A DNA stretch of 64,000 nt from Haematococcus lacustris. Its lineage: Eukaryota; Chlorophyta; Chlorophyceae; Chlamydomonadales; Haematococcaceae. Below are positions 21,875 to 31,260 of this stretch, one piece after another; the first letter of the stretch is position 1; each line of letters opens with the position of its first letter. The stretch covers positions 9,216,928 to 9,280,927 of the forward strand of contig JASKMD010000012.1 of the NCBI GenBank assembly GCA_030144725.1, given 5' to 3'. The notes under the pieces were generated by a model. That model was not told the origin of the DNA, ran no database searches, and saw nothing but the letters and a program-made list of their open reading frames with translations. Made by a program: the position numbers and the translations under genes.

Positions 21875-24342
21875 CTGCTCTGCTCACATCCCTCCCCCAC
21901 CCCTCCCATCCACAGCTGCCACCCAACCCCTCACTCCCACCCTCACTCTTATCCTCATGGTCCCAGGCACCCTGGTCAATGCTGGTGTCTCCCCTCATGC
22001 TGATCATGCAATCTTGCGCCATGCGCTGCACCAGCCCCTGCATCTCCCCCGCAGCAGCAGCTGGCAGCACGGGCAGCAGAGCACTGCCCCACACCAACCA
22101 GGGCGGCAGAGGGGAGGGGGAGGAGGAGGGGGAGGGGCAGGGGGGGCACGCATCCGCTACTTCACTGTTCACCAAGCAATGGTCAGGACGATGATGAGAG
22201 GGGGGAGGTGGGAGGGGTTCACATGGGTGGGGTGGGGGGGGTGCCAGCAGCAGCAGGTGCAGACCCCCTGGGTACTGGGCAGCAGCAGGGGGGAGGGGGA
22301 GGGCCAGCTGCTGCACCCCTGGCGGCAGCCACGCCTCCTGGTCAACCACTACCTCCTCACCACCACCAACTGCCATAACCACCAATCGCACACCCACACG
22401 TCCTGCACAGGGGCCTGCTGCAAGTGTGACCAAGGACCCAGACGGAGTGACGGTGTGGTGGAAGGGTAATGTGGAGCAGGGCGGGGCATGGACTTTGACC
22501 ACAAGGCTCAGGAGGTGAGGGGTGTCGGAGGCTAGTGGGGGGGGAGCTAGGCTGGGCAGCGAGGGGCAGGGGAGGCAAGAGGGTTGGACCCACAACAACT
22601 CCACTGGGACCTGTTGCGAGCTGCCCCCCCCCTCTGCTGCTGTCCCCCTGCCCGGGTGCTGCGGGCCTGCCGCCCCCCTCCCACTGCCTGGCCCCCCCCA
22701 GCCTGCCCCATGCCCCTGGGCTGCCCCCCCGGGTGCCTGCACCACGGCCAGCAGCTGCACGCAGCCGGGCACACAGACGGCGGTGCTGACGCTGGCTGAG
22801 GGGTGGGGTGTGGGGTGCAGCAGGCCCTGCAGCTGCCTAGCCAGGGGGCCGGTCAGGGCAGCAGCGCGCAGGCGGGGGGCGTACTGCTCGTAGCTGCCCG
22901 GGTGCTGGGACACCTGGGGGGAAGCACCAGGTCACACCAAGGTGCCAGTGGAGACCAGGTCACACCTCCATCACACATGTGCAGTCTCACACCGACACTT
23001 ATGTAAAAACTACCTGTCTTGAAATCAAAGTCTTGGTGGCACATGTCTCCATGTGCTTGGTGCTGATGGCATGGCTGCTGACATTTTCTCACACATTTTA
23101 CCCCCCCCCCCCCCTCACCGCTGTGGGCCCAACCACCTTAACCACCCCAGCCACCCCAACCCCACTCCCCCCACCCACCTTGATTGCCACCACCTGGCTG
23201 GCTGTCTTGGCCTGGTAGGCTAATGAGGCCGGCACCTGCTGCCTGCCTGCCTGCAACCGGGAACTTGCAGCAGGCCGTGCCCGGTACACCTGCAACAGCC
23301 CTCGCGCCGCTGCTGCTGCAGCAACGGCCTCCCCCCTGCTCCCCGCCCCTGCAGCCACCTCTGCTGCCACCCCTGGACTGCCCGTCTGCTGTTTGGCTGG
23401 TCTCAGGCCACCCTTGTCCCCCAACAGCTGGGGTGGTTCAGGGGGAGTGAGTGGGGGGGCGGTCCCTGATCTGCCCTTGCTGCCTCCAGCTAAGCCTGCT
23501 GCTGTTGCCGCCGCCGCCGCTGCCCTCTCTGCCGCCGCCTCTGCCGCTGCCTTTGATGCTGTCCCTGGTGCTGGGCTGGGATCCATTGCCTGCCTCCATG
23601 CGGCATGTTCCCCGTCGCCCACCTGCTCCTGAAGCGCAGCAGCAGCAGGGGGCCAGGCAGGGGGGGGGGGCAAAAAGCTGGAGGGGGGGGCTGAGTGAGC
23701 AGATATAGGGCCTTGCCCCCCGCCCCCCGCCCCCACCAACGTCCCCGCCTGCCCCACCTGCTGTGGTCCAGATGCTTCAGGCTCGTTGACTGCCTGCCGC
23801 GCTGCAGCACCAGGGGCATGCAGCAGCACTACGCCCAAGCTAACGAAGGGGGGGACGTGCCTCCTGCTGCTGCTGCTGCCGTTGCCATTGCTGCTGCCGT
23901 TGCCGTTGCTGCTGCCGTTGCTGCTGCCGCCACTGCTGCTGCTGTTTGCAGTGTGGAGGATCCAGCTGGGCCTTCTCTGACTGGGGCAGGGTCCAGGCGG
24001 GTGGGGGGGCGGCTCCAAGACCACGGCCTGCACCTCCCCCACCTGGTCCCCTCCTCCCGCTGCCACACCGCTCCCCCCCACCACGATGCCGTCTGCCTGC
24101 ATCAGCACTCCATCTCGCGGCGGCGGACGTCGAGGCCGCAGTGGTTGAGGTAGTTGTGGTAACTGCAAGGGTGGTTGTGCTGGTAGAGTAGCAGGGTAAT
24201 TGGGAGGCTGCTGCCCTTGCTGCTGCTGCTGTTGCTGCTGCTGCTGTTGCTGCTGCTGTGCAGCTAGCTCCTGCTCCCCCTCCCACTGCATGGGTTCCTT
24301 TACAGGCACCACACGGGGGGCAGGCGGCCCCCACCTCCCCCC

Positions 24343-24400
<58 letters not shown>

Positions 24401-27064
24401 ACGGCTGCCCTACTCCCCGCCCTGCCGCTAGCAGCAGCAGCAGCAGCGGGGGGATCACAAGGTTTGCCCCACTGCCCCGCCACTCCCAGACCCCTCTCCC
24501 CCCCCATTTTAGGATGAGTCTGCTCACCTCCTTTCCCCTGTCCCTCAGCCCTCAGGCCCCGCCCCTGCCCCAGCTTCCACCCAGCTCCACCCTGCTGCCC
24601 TGCTGCCGCGCTGCTCCCCCAGCTCATCTGGTCAGGTCCAGGGTTCAACTCCAGGTCGGTGAAGCCTTTCACAAAGTGGTCAAAGCCTGGGAGCAGGCCG
24701 GCAGTGGGCTGGGCAGATCCAGGGTTCGATTCCCGGCCCTGACATGATGACCTGGGCTCGGGCCAGGCCAAGGAGCGCCCCCCCCCACCAAAGTCTGCAC
24801 TCAGCACCAGGCGGGCTGCAGCATCCAGCGCCTGAGCCAGGAGCAGCTGCGGCTGCAGGTTGTCCCCTTTGCTGTGGTGCTGGTGCGCGGGGGGTGGGCG
24901 CATGGGCTCAGTGCTGCAGAGGTGGGGGTCAGGGGGGCTGGGGTGAGGGGGGCTGGGGGGGAGGGAAAAGCAGCTCTGGGGGCAGGGGCTGATGAACAGG
25001 TCGCTGTCCAGGAGGGGGTCAAGCCCCATGCTGCACTGACGGCTGGCGGGGGCCAGGGGGGGGGCCAGGGGGGGGGCCAGGGGGAGGCTGAAGCAGGAGC
25101 CTGCCTGGTTGGGTCGGGGCATGGGCCCGGTCACGGATGGCTCTGTAGCTGAAGGTGTGGGGGGGTCTGGAGTGAGTGGGGTGGTGGGGGTAGAGATGGG
25201 AGCAGCAGGGAGTTGGGCGGGGGTGAGAGAGAGTGAGGGCGTTGGAGGGGCTGAGGCCAGGGCTGCAGGGGCTGATGCGGGGAGGGGGGGCGGCCCAGCC
25301 TGGGTGTCCACTGCTCCAGCCGGGGGGAGGTCCAACACAGCAGCGGGCGCTCCCGCTCGGCCCTGAGCCCTGCCTGGCCCCTCCTGCTGCTGCTGCTGCT
25401 GCTCCCCACACACCTGCCCCTCCTGCCCCTCACGCTGCTGCTCCTGCTGCTGCTCTGCCTGCTGCTGCTGCTGCTGCTGCTGCACTTGCTTCCCCAGCTT
25501 TGCCTGTGACCCCCTCTCCTGCTGCTTTGCCCTGCTCCTGTAGCCAGCCCTGAGGTCATCAGCAGCTGCCCCGTAGTGGCCCAGGCGCCAGGTGGCCGCA
25601 GCCAAGGCCGGAGCCAGAGCCACCGCCAGGGCTGCTGTCACCACGTCTGCTCTGCTCACCCGGCTGTGCCCGTACGCTAGGCAGTCCGTCTGGTGCATGA
25701 TGGACAGCACTATGGCGCACTCCATAGGGCCCACCCATACCTGGCAGACAGGGCGGCAGGGCAGTGGGGGGAGGGGGAGCGGGAGGGGGAGGGGGAGGGG
25801 GAGGGGGAGGGGGAGGGGGAGGGGGAGGGGGAGGGGGAGGGGGAGGGGGAGGGGGAGGGGGAGGGGGAGGGGGAGGGGGAGGGGGAGGGGGAGGGGGAGG
25901 GGGAGGGGGAGGGGGAGGGGGAGGGGGAGGGGGAGGGGGAGGGGGAGGGGGAGGGGGAGGGGGAGGGGGAGGGGGAGGGGGAGGGGGAGGGGGAGGGGGA
26001 GGGGGAGGGGGAGGGGGAGGGGGAGGGGGAGGGGGCCATCACCCTGCACCCTTCTCGAACCTTTCTGTAGACCGCCTGCAGCTCGGGCCTACCTGCAGCC
26101 TTGCTGGCAGCCTGGCCACAGTCATCGCCCTGAGGGCCACGTACAGCACTGCGGCGCGCCGCCTGGCCTCAGAGTAGTACAGCGGCACGCCCCACAGCAC
26201 CTGTGACCACCGCGTCGGCAGCAGGCTGAGGCTGCGGGACTCCACACTGACACACCCAGGGTCTTACACTGCCTGGTAGCTGGTTGGAGGAGGGTAGCAA
26301 GAGCCCCATGCCCTGAGACTACTCTCCTCCCTTAGTGCACACCCAACAACAAGGGCGCAACTTTCTTTCTTCTTTCTATCTTTGAATCTTTCTTTCCCTC
26401 TGTTACCCCTCCTCCAGCACTGCTGTTGGACCCACCCCCGCTGCTGCTGCTGCTGCTGCTGCTGCTGCCCCTGTCGAGCTGCAGCCGCCCTGCTGGCTCT
26501 GCTGGCCCCCCACCCCCCCCAGCGCTGCTGCTTGCCCCCCGCCCACTGCTGCTGCTCCCCAACCCCTGCCCCTGCAGAGGGCCCCCTTGTGTAGTGAGGC
26601 AGAGCAAGCGGTGTGTGGGGTGGAGGTGGCTGAGCGCTGTGAGGGCTGTGAGCGCTGTGAGGCTGTGAGGGCTGTGAGCGCTGTGAGGCTGTGAGGCTGT
26701 GAGGCTGTGAGGGCTGTGTGCTGAGTCACACCCCAGGGCTGTGGGGTGTGGACCTGACTTCATTGGGGGGTGCGGGGGGCAACCGGGAGGCTGCGAGGAG
26801 GACGAGGCACCCCACCCCACCCACCTTCTCACCTGCCCCCCCCCCCCCCCATGCACGCCCTGAGCCCCCACCCCCACCCCCACCCCCACCCCCTGACAGG
26901 CAACCTACCCTGAGGCTGGGCGCCAGGGCCAGGGTGGCAAGGTTCACAGAGTAGCCCCCCAGCCGGTCCAGCATGAGCAGCCAGGCCCGTGCATGCGAGC
27001 CGCAATACCAGGAGGGTGCCGCCAGCAGCAGCAGGAGGTGCAGGGCCAGGAACAGCACGCGCAG
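19656..27064 (-). CDS. Large multi-exon membrane protein with polyQ/low-complexity domains, unknown function
   Basis: Minus-strand exons joined in phase 0: 27064-26909 (LRVLFLALHLLLLLAAPSWY, a membrane helix), 26239-26093 (SRSLSLLPTRWSQVLWGVPL), 25740-23179 (VWVGPMECAIVLSIMHQTDC and helix VVTAALAVALAPALAAATW, then low complexity) and 22913 onward (VSQHPGSYEQYAPRLRAAAL). The last frame stays open to a stop at 19656, but a strong GTAAGT donor at about 20533 suggests an earlier splice, so the true C-terminus is uncertain. The N-terminal quarter has at least three hydrophobic segments. The remainder is Q-, G-, A- and P-rich with polyQ blocks (about 21680-21870, 25395-25490). I do not recognise a catalytic domain. 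The first exon is duplicated with the segment at 31261-34424. The start codon was not found; upstream exons are expected beyond 27064. Confidence 0.65.
20813..21020. repeat. (CCCCTG)n and (CCCTGA)n hexamers
   Basis: Hexamer runs at 20813-20892 and 20994-21018, inside the 3' exon region of the polyQ gene. They translate on the minus strand as alternating GA/GT and SGSGSG. Confidence 0.85.
21670..21874. repeat. CTG/CTC triplet tract (polyQ on the minus strand)
   Basis: About 200 bases of CTG with interspersed CTC encode polyglutamine with interrupting glutamates in the minus-strand gene. Shorter CAG runs flank it at 20036-20056 and 21455-21485. Confidence 0.9.
24343..24402. repeat. (CCCTCA)n hexamer run
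   Basis: About nine units of CCCTCA, read as GEGEGE in the minus-strand exon (GEGEGEGEGEGEGEGEGVGG in the protein). Confidence 0.88.
24610..24746 (+). other. tRNA-like promoter boxes (two B boxes, one A box) inside a minus-strand exon
   Basis: On the + strand AGCTCATCTGGTCAGG (24620) resembles a tRNA A box. GGGTTCAACTCC (24640) and GGGTTCGATTCCCGG (24722) resemble B boxes. The spacing (about 100 bases from A box to second B box) and poor stems rule out a normal tRNA. A SINE head captured by the exon is possible. On the minus strand the first B box encodes DLELNPGP and the second encodes ESNPGS. Confidence 0.4.
25766..26035 (+). repeat. (GGGGGA)n hexamer array, about 45 units
   Basis: About 270 bases of nearly perfect GGGGGA. 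On the minus (sense) strand it is CCCCCT and forms an enormous polypyrimidine tract 25 bases before the acceptor of the exon starting at 25740. It is therefore intronic, not part of an N-terminal (PL)n protein. The + strand has strong G-quadruplex potential. Confidence 0.93.
26283..26400 (+). mobile_element. SINE 3' portion (5'-truncated) in an intron
   Basis: GGGTAGCAAGAGCCCCATGC...CTCCTCCCTTAGTGCACACC...ACTTTCTTTCTT matches 17380-17475 and the complete SINE at 61109-61297. It ends in a degenerating TTTC/TTTCTATC tail. Confidence 0.7.
26600..26722. repeat. GCTGTGAGG minisatellite
   Basis: Units GCTGTGAGG, GCTGTGAGGGCTGTGAGC and similar repeat about twelve times, in the first intron of the minus-strand polyQ gene. 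Confidence 0.85.
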
Positions 27065-27069
27065 CTGCA

Positions 27070-28070
27070 CAGGGGGGCGGCAGGAGGGCAAGGAGAGTGG
27101 GTAAAACGTATGGCCTGCCCCGCCCTGCCCTGCCCTGGCCTGGCCTGCCGTGACTGTGAGCAGTGCAGGTGAGCCATGCACAGCTTGTCAGCACGCTTGA
27201 GTTGCCACCATCAGGCTGCAACACCAAGGCTGTTGTAACGCTGATAGCTGTGCTAGTGCATATCCTATTCGCTGGAGGAGGAGGCAAGGTTGGGAAGAGG
27301 GGCAAGGGCTACACTGAACCCCGACCCCAAACCTCTAATCCCAATGGGGTGTGCCGGCAGTGGCCGCTGACAGGGGTGAGCAAGCAGGTGAAAACCTATG
27401 CCATATCTTGCCGTCATTGAGTAGTCCCCGAGCGCCCAGGACGTGGTGGGCAGAGCCGCTACGACTTTGCCCCACCACGCCCCACACGACGTCCCGCACG
27501 ACAGCCACCGATCTAAAACTTGCGTAACTCCGTTTAGCTCCGTTGCGCCAAATGGCACAGACAGGTCGAGGTGTTGGTGCATCTCTGGGCAGTCGTGCAA
27601 GGATGAAGCCAGGCTGGAGCCGGGAGGGCTATAACGCGGGCATACACTGTCCCAGCGAGCCATGCGAGTGTTCTGCTACTGCGCTACCAGAAGCATCAAC
27701 AGCAGCTCGGCGGCAGCTAGGGCCACATCCCAAAGGTGTCCAAAGGTGCCACTGAGCGTTCTGTTTGTACTACGGTACGCTGCAGACGAGAGCCGAGGTG
27801 AATGCATGGACAGACTCCTCTTCATCATCTTCAGCTCAATACACTACATGCCGAGGCTGTAGCTGCCCTCGTGCACGCCAATCGGCGTCAAATTTTCGAG
27901 CAAAATTTACAAAGAAAACCAAAACAAGACCGTGTCAAGACCGCGAATCGGGGAAGCGCGTCGTAGCTGTTAGTGCCATAGGACGCGCCCGTCATGTGGA
28001 GTGACCTAGGGCTTTCTGTGTGACCCCCTCACCCGTGGGTGCTTTCGGGTCCTTCACCCGTTTGCTTGCG
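27070..28070. other. Upstream region of the polyQ gene / 5' flank of the LINE remnant
   Basis: No confident exon or promoter element. The 5' exons of the minus-strand gene should lie here (the acceptor at 27065 implies an upstream exon), but none was recognised. The same sequence is repeated at 31573-32573. Confidence 0.4.
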
Positions 28071-28075
28071 CATGT

Positions 28076-29305
28076 ATGTATCTGACAGTGTCTGATTATG
28101 ACATGATTATGACAGTGTCTGTTCACGACATCAGTAAGGAGTTCCTGGGTCCTGTTGATGCTGTGAGGGTGCAAGGCACACCTGTCACCCACTTCATGTA
28201 TGCTGATGACCTGACCCTGGTGAGCACCTCGCCCCACGGACTGCAGCGGATCCTGCCTGTGGTGAGAGATTTCAAGTACTTAGGCATGCATTTTAATCCC
28301 AGCGCCACCCCTGCCTTTGCTGCCACTCATATGAGGGCTGGCATGTCCCTCGCCATGCGCCAGGCATGCAACCGTGCTAGAGAGTATGGGGTCCTGCAGG
28401 ATCCTTATGCCCTGTGTCACCTCATTATAGCGTTTGTGCTCCCCTTGGGGCTGTATGGCAGCCAGGTATGGGGCACTCCATTCCTTGGGCATGGTGTGCA
28501 ACTCTCCAACCCAGTGCAAACACGCATGCTCAGCTTTCTCAGGTTTGCTGCCAGGGTACGTAGCTCAGTGTTAGACCTGATGGTGCTGCATGAGTTGTGG
28601 CAGCTGCCCCTCCAGCTTTACTGGCTTAGGGCTGCGTGCAAGTTCTGGAACACTGCCAAATTATCCCAAAGCGATCGGCTAATGAGGGTGATCAAGGCAG
28701 ATGTGGAGTTAGGCAGGAGGTGTCAGGCCAGCTGGAGTGTTCAGTCCCAGCTTGCCGCCAGAGAGCTGATGGGGGGTGAGTTCACCTTGAGCCCGGACAT
28801 GGTCCTAGGCACCAAGGCTATGGAAGTCAAGTGGCTCGAGAGGTGGGGGAGGCGTTGGGTTGAGTTTGAGGGAGACCCTAGATTGCCTGAGACAGTGCAT
28901 CGGGAGAGATGCTCCTATGTTGCATGGTTCAAGCATGGGGACGGCATTGGCACCAACCACATGGCACCACACCTGCTGAACAGACAGCTCTCTACAGAAG
29001 TTCGCACGAGCTTGACTAGGTTCAGGTTAGGCAACAGCGGTTTGGGGGTGGAGAAGGCTCGGTTTGAGGGGGTTACTTTCATTGATTGCACATGCACAAG
29101 GTGCACAGAGGGGGTAGTGGATGACGCCATGTATTTCATCTTTGAGTGCACCGCCACGAGTTCCAATAGTCAGGGCCTCCCAACCCCCTTGAAAAGGGGG
29201 TGTGTCCGTTTCACGCGGTTTATTTCTGCCACAGTTTGCGGATTGATCAACGAAGCACATCAGTATGTAGAGGGCTCGCTTGGCTACACGCTATGGCTGT
29301 CCTGA
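28076..29305 (+). pseudogene. Non-LTR retrotransposon reverse transcriptase, 5'-truncated and internally deleted (copy 1)
   Basis: An open frame of 409 codons. Residues 40-50 read FMYADDLTLVSTSPHGLQRI, the catalytic YADD of reverse transcriptases. Normally 40-60 residues follow before FKYLG, but here DFKYLGMHFNP comes after only about 10, so part of the palm/thumb is deleted. Next come LGLYGSQVWG, typical of LINE thumb regions, and a C-terminal CTCTRC...DDAMYFIFEC, matching the zf-RVT zinc-binding motif with the usual His replaced. The fingers domain and endonuclease are absent. It is a dead 3' fragment of a LINE, inserted 1 kb upstream of the polyQ gene. Confidence 0.85.
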
Positions 29306-30270
29306 GCGTCCATGACTATGTATATGATGCACTGCTTAGGCGTGAACCCGGCCTACATTTGATGGGCAGATATCACCATGCACGCCTCCTCCACCCTCGA
29401 CCTTCTTAATGACGCCGTGATGAAGCAAACGCAAGTATGTGTGCAGTCGCGCTTTGTGTTGCGATGGCCGAAAGCGCGAGTTTGAAATCTAAGAAGCTGA
29501 AATGCTTCTTTAACGCACCCACACCACTGCTGATGCTGCGTCCAGAACAGCCGCATATTTCTTAACATCTATTAGCCTTCACTCGTCATTTGTGTCGCTC
29601 GCGCTGTCAAGCGAGAGACGGAGTGGTTGTATGCTCTAGCGGTTCATCAAGACACTATGTGCACCCTTCACTTCTTGTTACGGTAGACTATGTGGCCTGA
29701 TAGTCAAACTGACCGCGGGACTCTTCATACTTGAGCCTTTTCTGCTCGTTCCCCTGGTTATGTGCTTTGTTCGTTGTGGCAAGAGCATTTGCGTAGGTGC
29801 GAAGCCTTCGTTGTGTCGCTACATCGTTTTGGGACATCACCACCGAGACATGTGCTTCGGTCCACAGTGCCATGACCTGCTGCACTCCCTCTCACCTCGT
29901 GTCCTCCCATCTGGCCCCACTCGCACCTGCAGGCCTGTACACTCCATAGCAAAGGCCCCTGGCACTTGAGTTTGTCAACAGCTTTTGCTTTACATCAATC
30001 CATGCCGTAGGTGCATGCAACAACGTGCATCCCCCACTGGCTGGGTACAGTAGATAAGCACCAAGTATCTAAAGGCAAACATCTAGTAGGACTGCAAGCA
30101 CCCATCGCAGATGTGGTAGCAGAACACCCTTCCCAAGCAACTGCAACTCTTGCCTTATGGCCACAACAAAGCCCCATACTAGCACCCCATGGCAGGGCAA
30201 GATCTGTACACTCCATAGCTAGGCCTGGTCTCTTGTCCATTAGCTACACGCCCATGGCAACAAAGCAGAG
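29306..30270. other. LINE 3' flank and unique sequence
   Basis: No gene supported. A short repeat (TGTACACTCCATAGCAAGGC-like) occurs at 29937 and 30208. No poly-A or microsatellite tail was recognised immediately after the RT frame. Confidence 0.4.
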
Positions 30271-30275
30271 CCCTA

Positions 30276-30890
30276 TGGAAACACCCCATGCCCGGTGGGG
30301 CTGCCACGCTCAGCAATGTGCTTCTGCACGGCCTTCTGCCAGCCTGCCACCAGGGTGTTGCCGACTGGCTGATCCCTGGGCGGCACCTTGTGGTAAAGGA
30401 GGTAGGCCCTGAGCTGCTCGCGTGTGAACCGGGTTGCCTCCTTGGCTGAGGTATTGCTGTAGTCTGCACCCCGTGCATGTTGCTGGAATGCCTGCTGCAG
30501 CTGCTGGTGGGGGGCATGGGTGGGCACGTTCAACACCATCTTGGCGTTCCCGTCTACCATGCACGCTGACTCCTCCGTCTTGCGTGCTGCCTTGGCCTCC
30601 CGGTTGTCGTCTGCTGAGGTTGTCTCCTTGTCACGCTTCTGCTTGCGGAGCGTGAGGAGCCGAGCCTCAAAGTCTGCCAAGTCGATGTTGGCGAGTGCCC
30701 CAGGGTCGAGCTTATTGTTGATGCTGCCGATCATGGCATCCAGCCCCTGCTTGGCACTGTTGCCGTGCTTTGTGTGTTGCAGGCTGGACTCCACTGCGTG
30801 GTTTGAGCTGGGTGCTGCCCCAAAGAACTCCACTAGGTGTGTGCGTAGGCCTGGACTGCACGGCTGGCCAGCTGCCAGCTCCAGGATCAC
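30276..30890 (-). CDS. Hypothetical TE-like protein fragment with SAP-like C-terminus
   Basis: A minus-strand open frame of about 205 codons with no ATG at its upstream limit, preceded by a stop, so it is probably an internal or last exon. The N-terminal part contains HGNSAKQGLDAMIGSINNKL. The middle is highly charged (LLTLRKQKRDKETTSADDNR). The C-terminal FTREQLRAYLLYHKVPPRDQ ... VAGWQKAVQKHI resembles a SAP-type DNA-binding motif. It sits in the unique spacer between the two large direct repeats. Composition is ordinary for coding DNA. A transposon-encoded origin is an inference from the setting and from the similar motif at 7380-7480. Confidence 0.5.
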
Positions 30891-31014
30891 TCCGGGTAAT
30901 TAAGGCCGAGACGGCAGTTTCCGTTGAGGTTTACCGCGGATAGCCCATCGCAAGGGCGACCCATCGCCGTCAATAACTCCGTCTAACTCGAAGTGGTTGA
31001 GCTGTAATCGCGGT

Positions 31015-31252
31015 TTCAGTTAGGGTTAGTGTGACCCTCCGCAGGTTCGCACATATTCTCCGCAGGGTCAGGGTGACCCTCCGCAGGGTCAGGCCTGACC
31101 CTGCGGAGGGTCACCGCTAGGCTCGCTTCCTAGGCAATTCTGACCCTGCGGAGGGTCACCTCCGGCTCATTTCCTAGGCATTTCTGACCCTGCGGAGGGT
31201 CACCGATGGCTCATTTCCTAGGCATTTCTGACCCTGCGGAGGGTCACAGACC
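31015..31252. repeat. Tandem repeat of TGACCCTGCGGAGGGTCA units (period about 54 bp)
   Basis: Near-palindromic 18-mers appear first as GTGACCCTCCGCAGGGTCAG (31050-31095) and then in the flipped form TGACCCTGCGGAGGGTCACC. The flipped form is spaced by a GGCTCRTTTCCTAGGCAWTTC linker (31096-31250). The block ends 8 bases before copy 2 of the large duplication. Confidence 0.9.
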
Positions 31253-31260
31253 GCTATCAG

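Larger units (their letters stand above)
26758..29921 (+). repeat. Direct duplication, copy 1 (3,164 bp)
   Basis: Begins CTTCATTGGGGGGTGCGGGG and ends ...CATCTGGCCCCACT. Every base I compared is identical to 31261-34424 at a constant offset of 4,503, including homopolymer lengths such as the C-run near 26837. It holds exon 1 of the polyQ gene and a LINE remnant. Unique sequence of 1,339 bp separates it from copy 2. Confidence 0.97.

Noticed and set aside
25800..26049. N-terminal (PL)n extension of the minus-strand protein
   Set aside because: A phase-consistent acceptor at 25741 places the (CCCCCT)n sense-strand tract in an intron.
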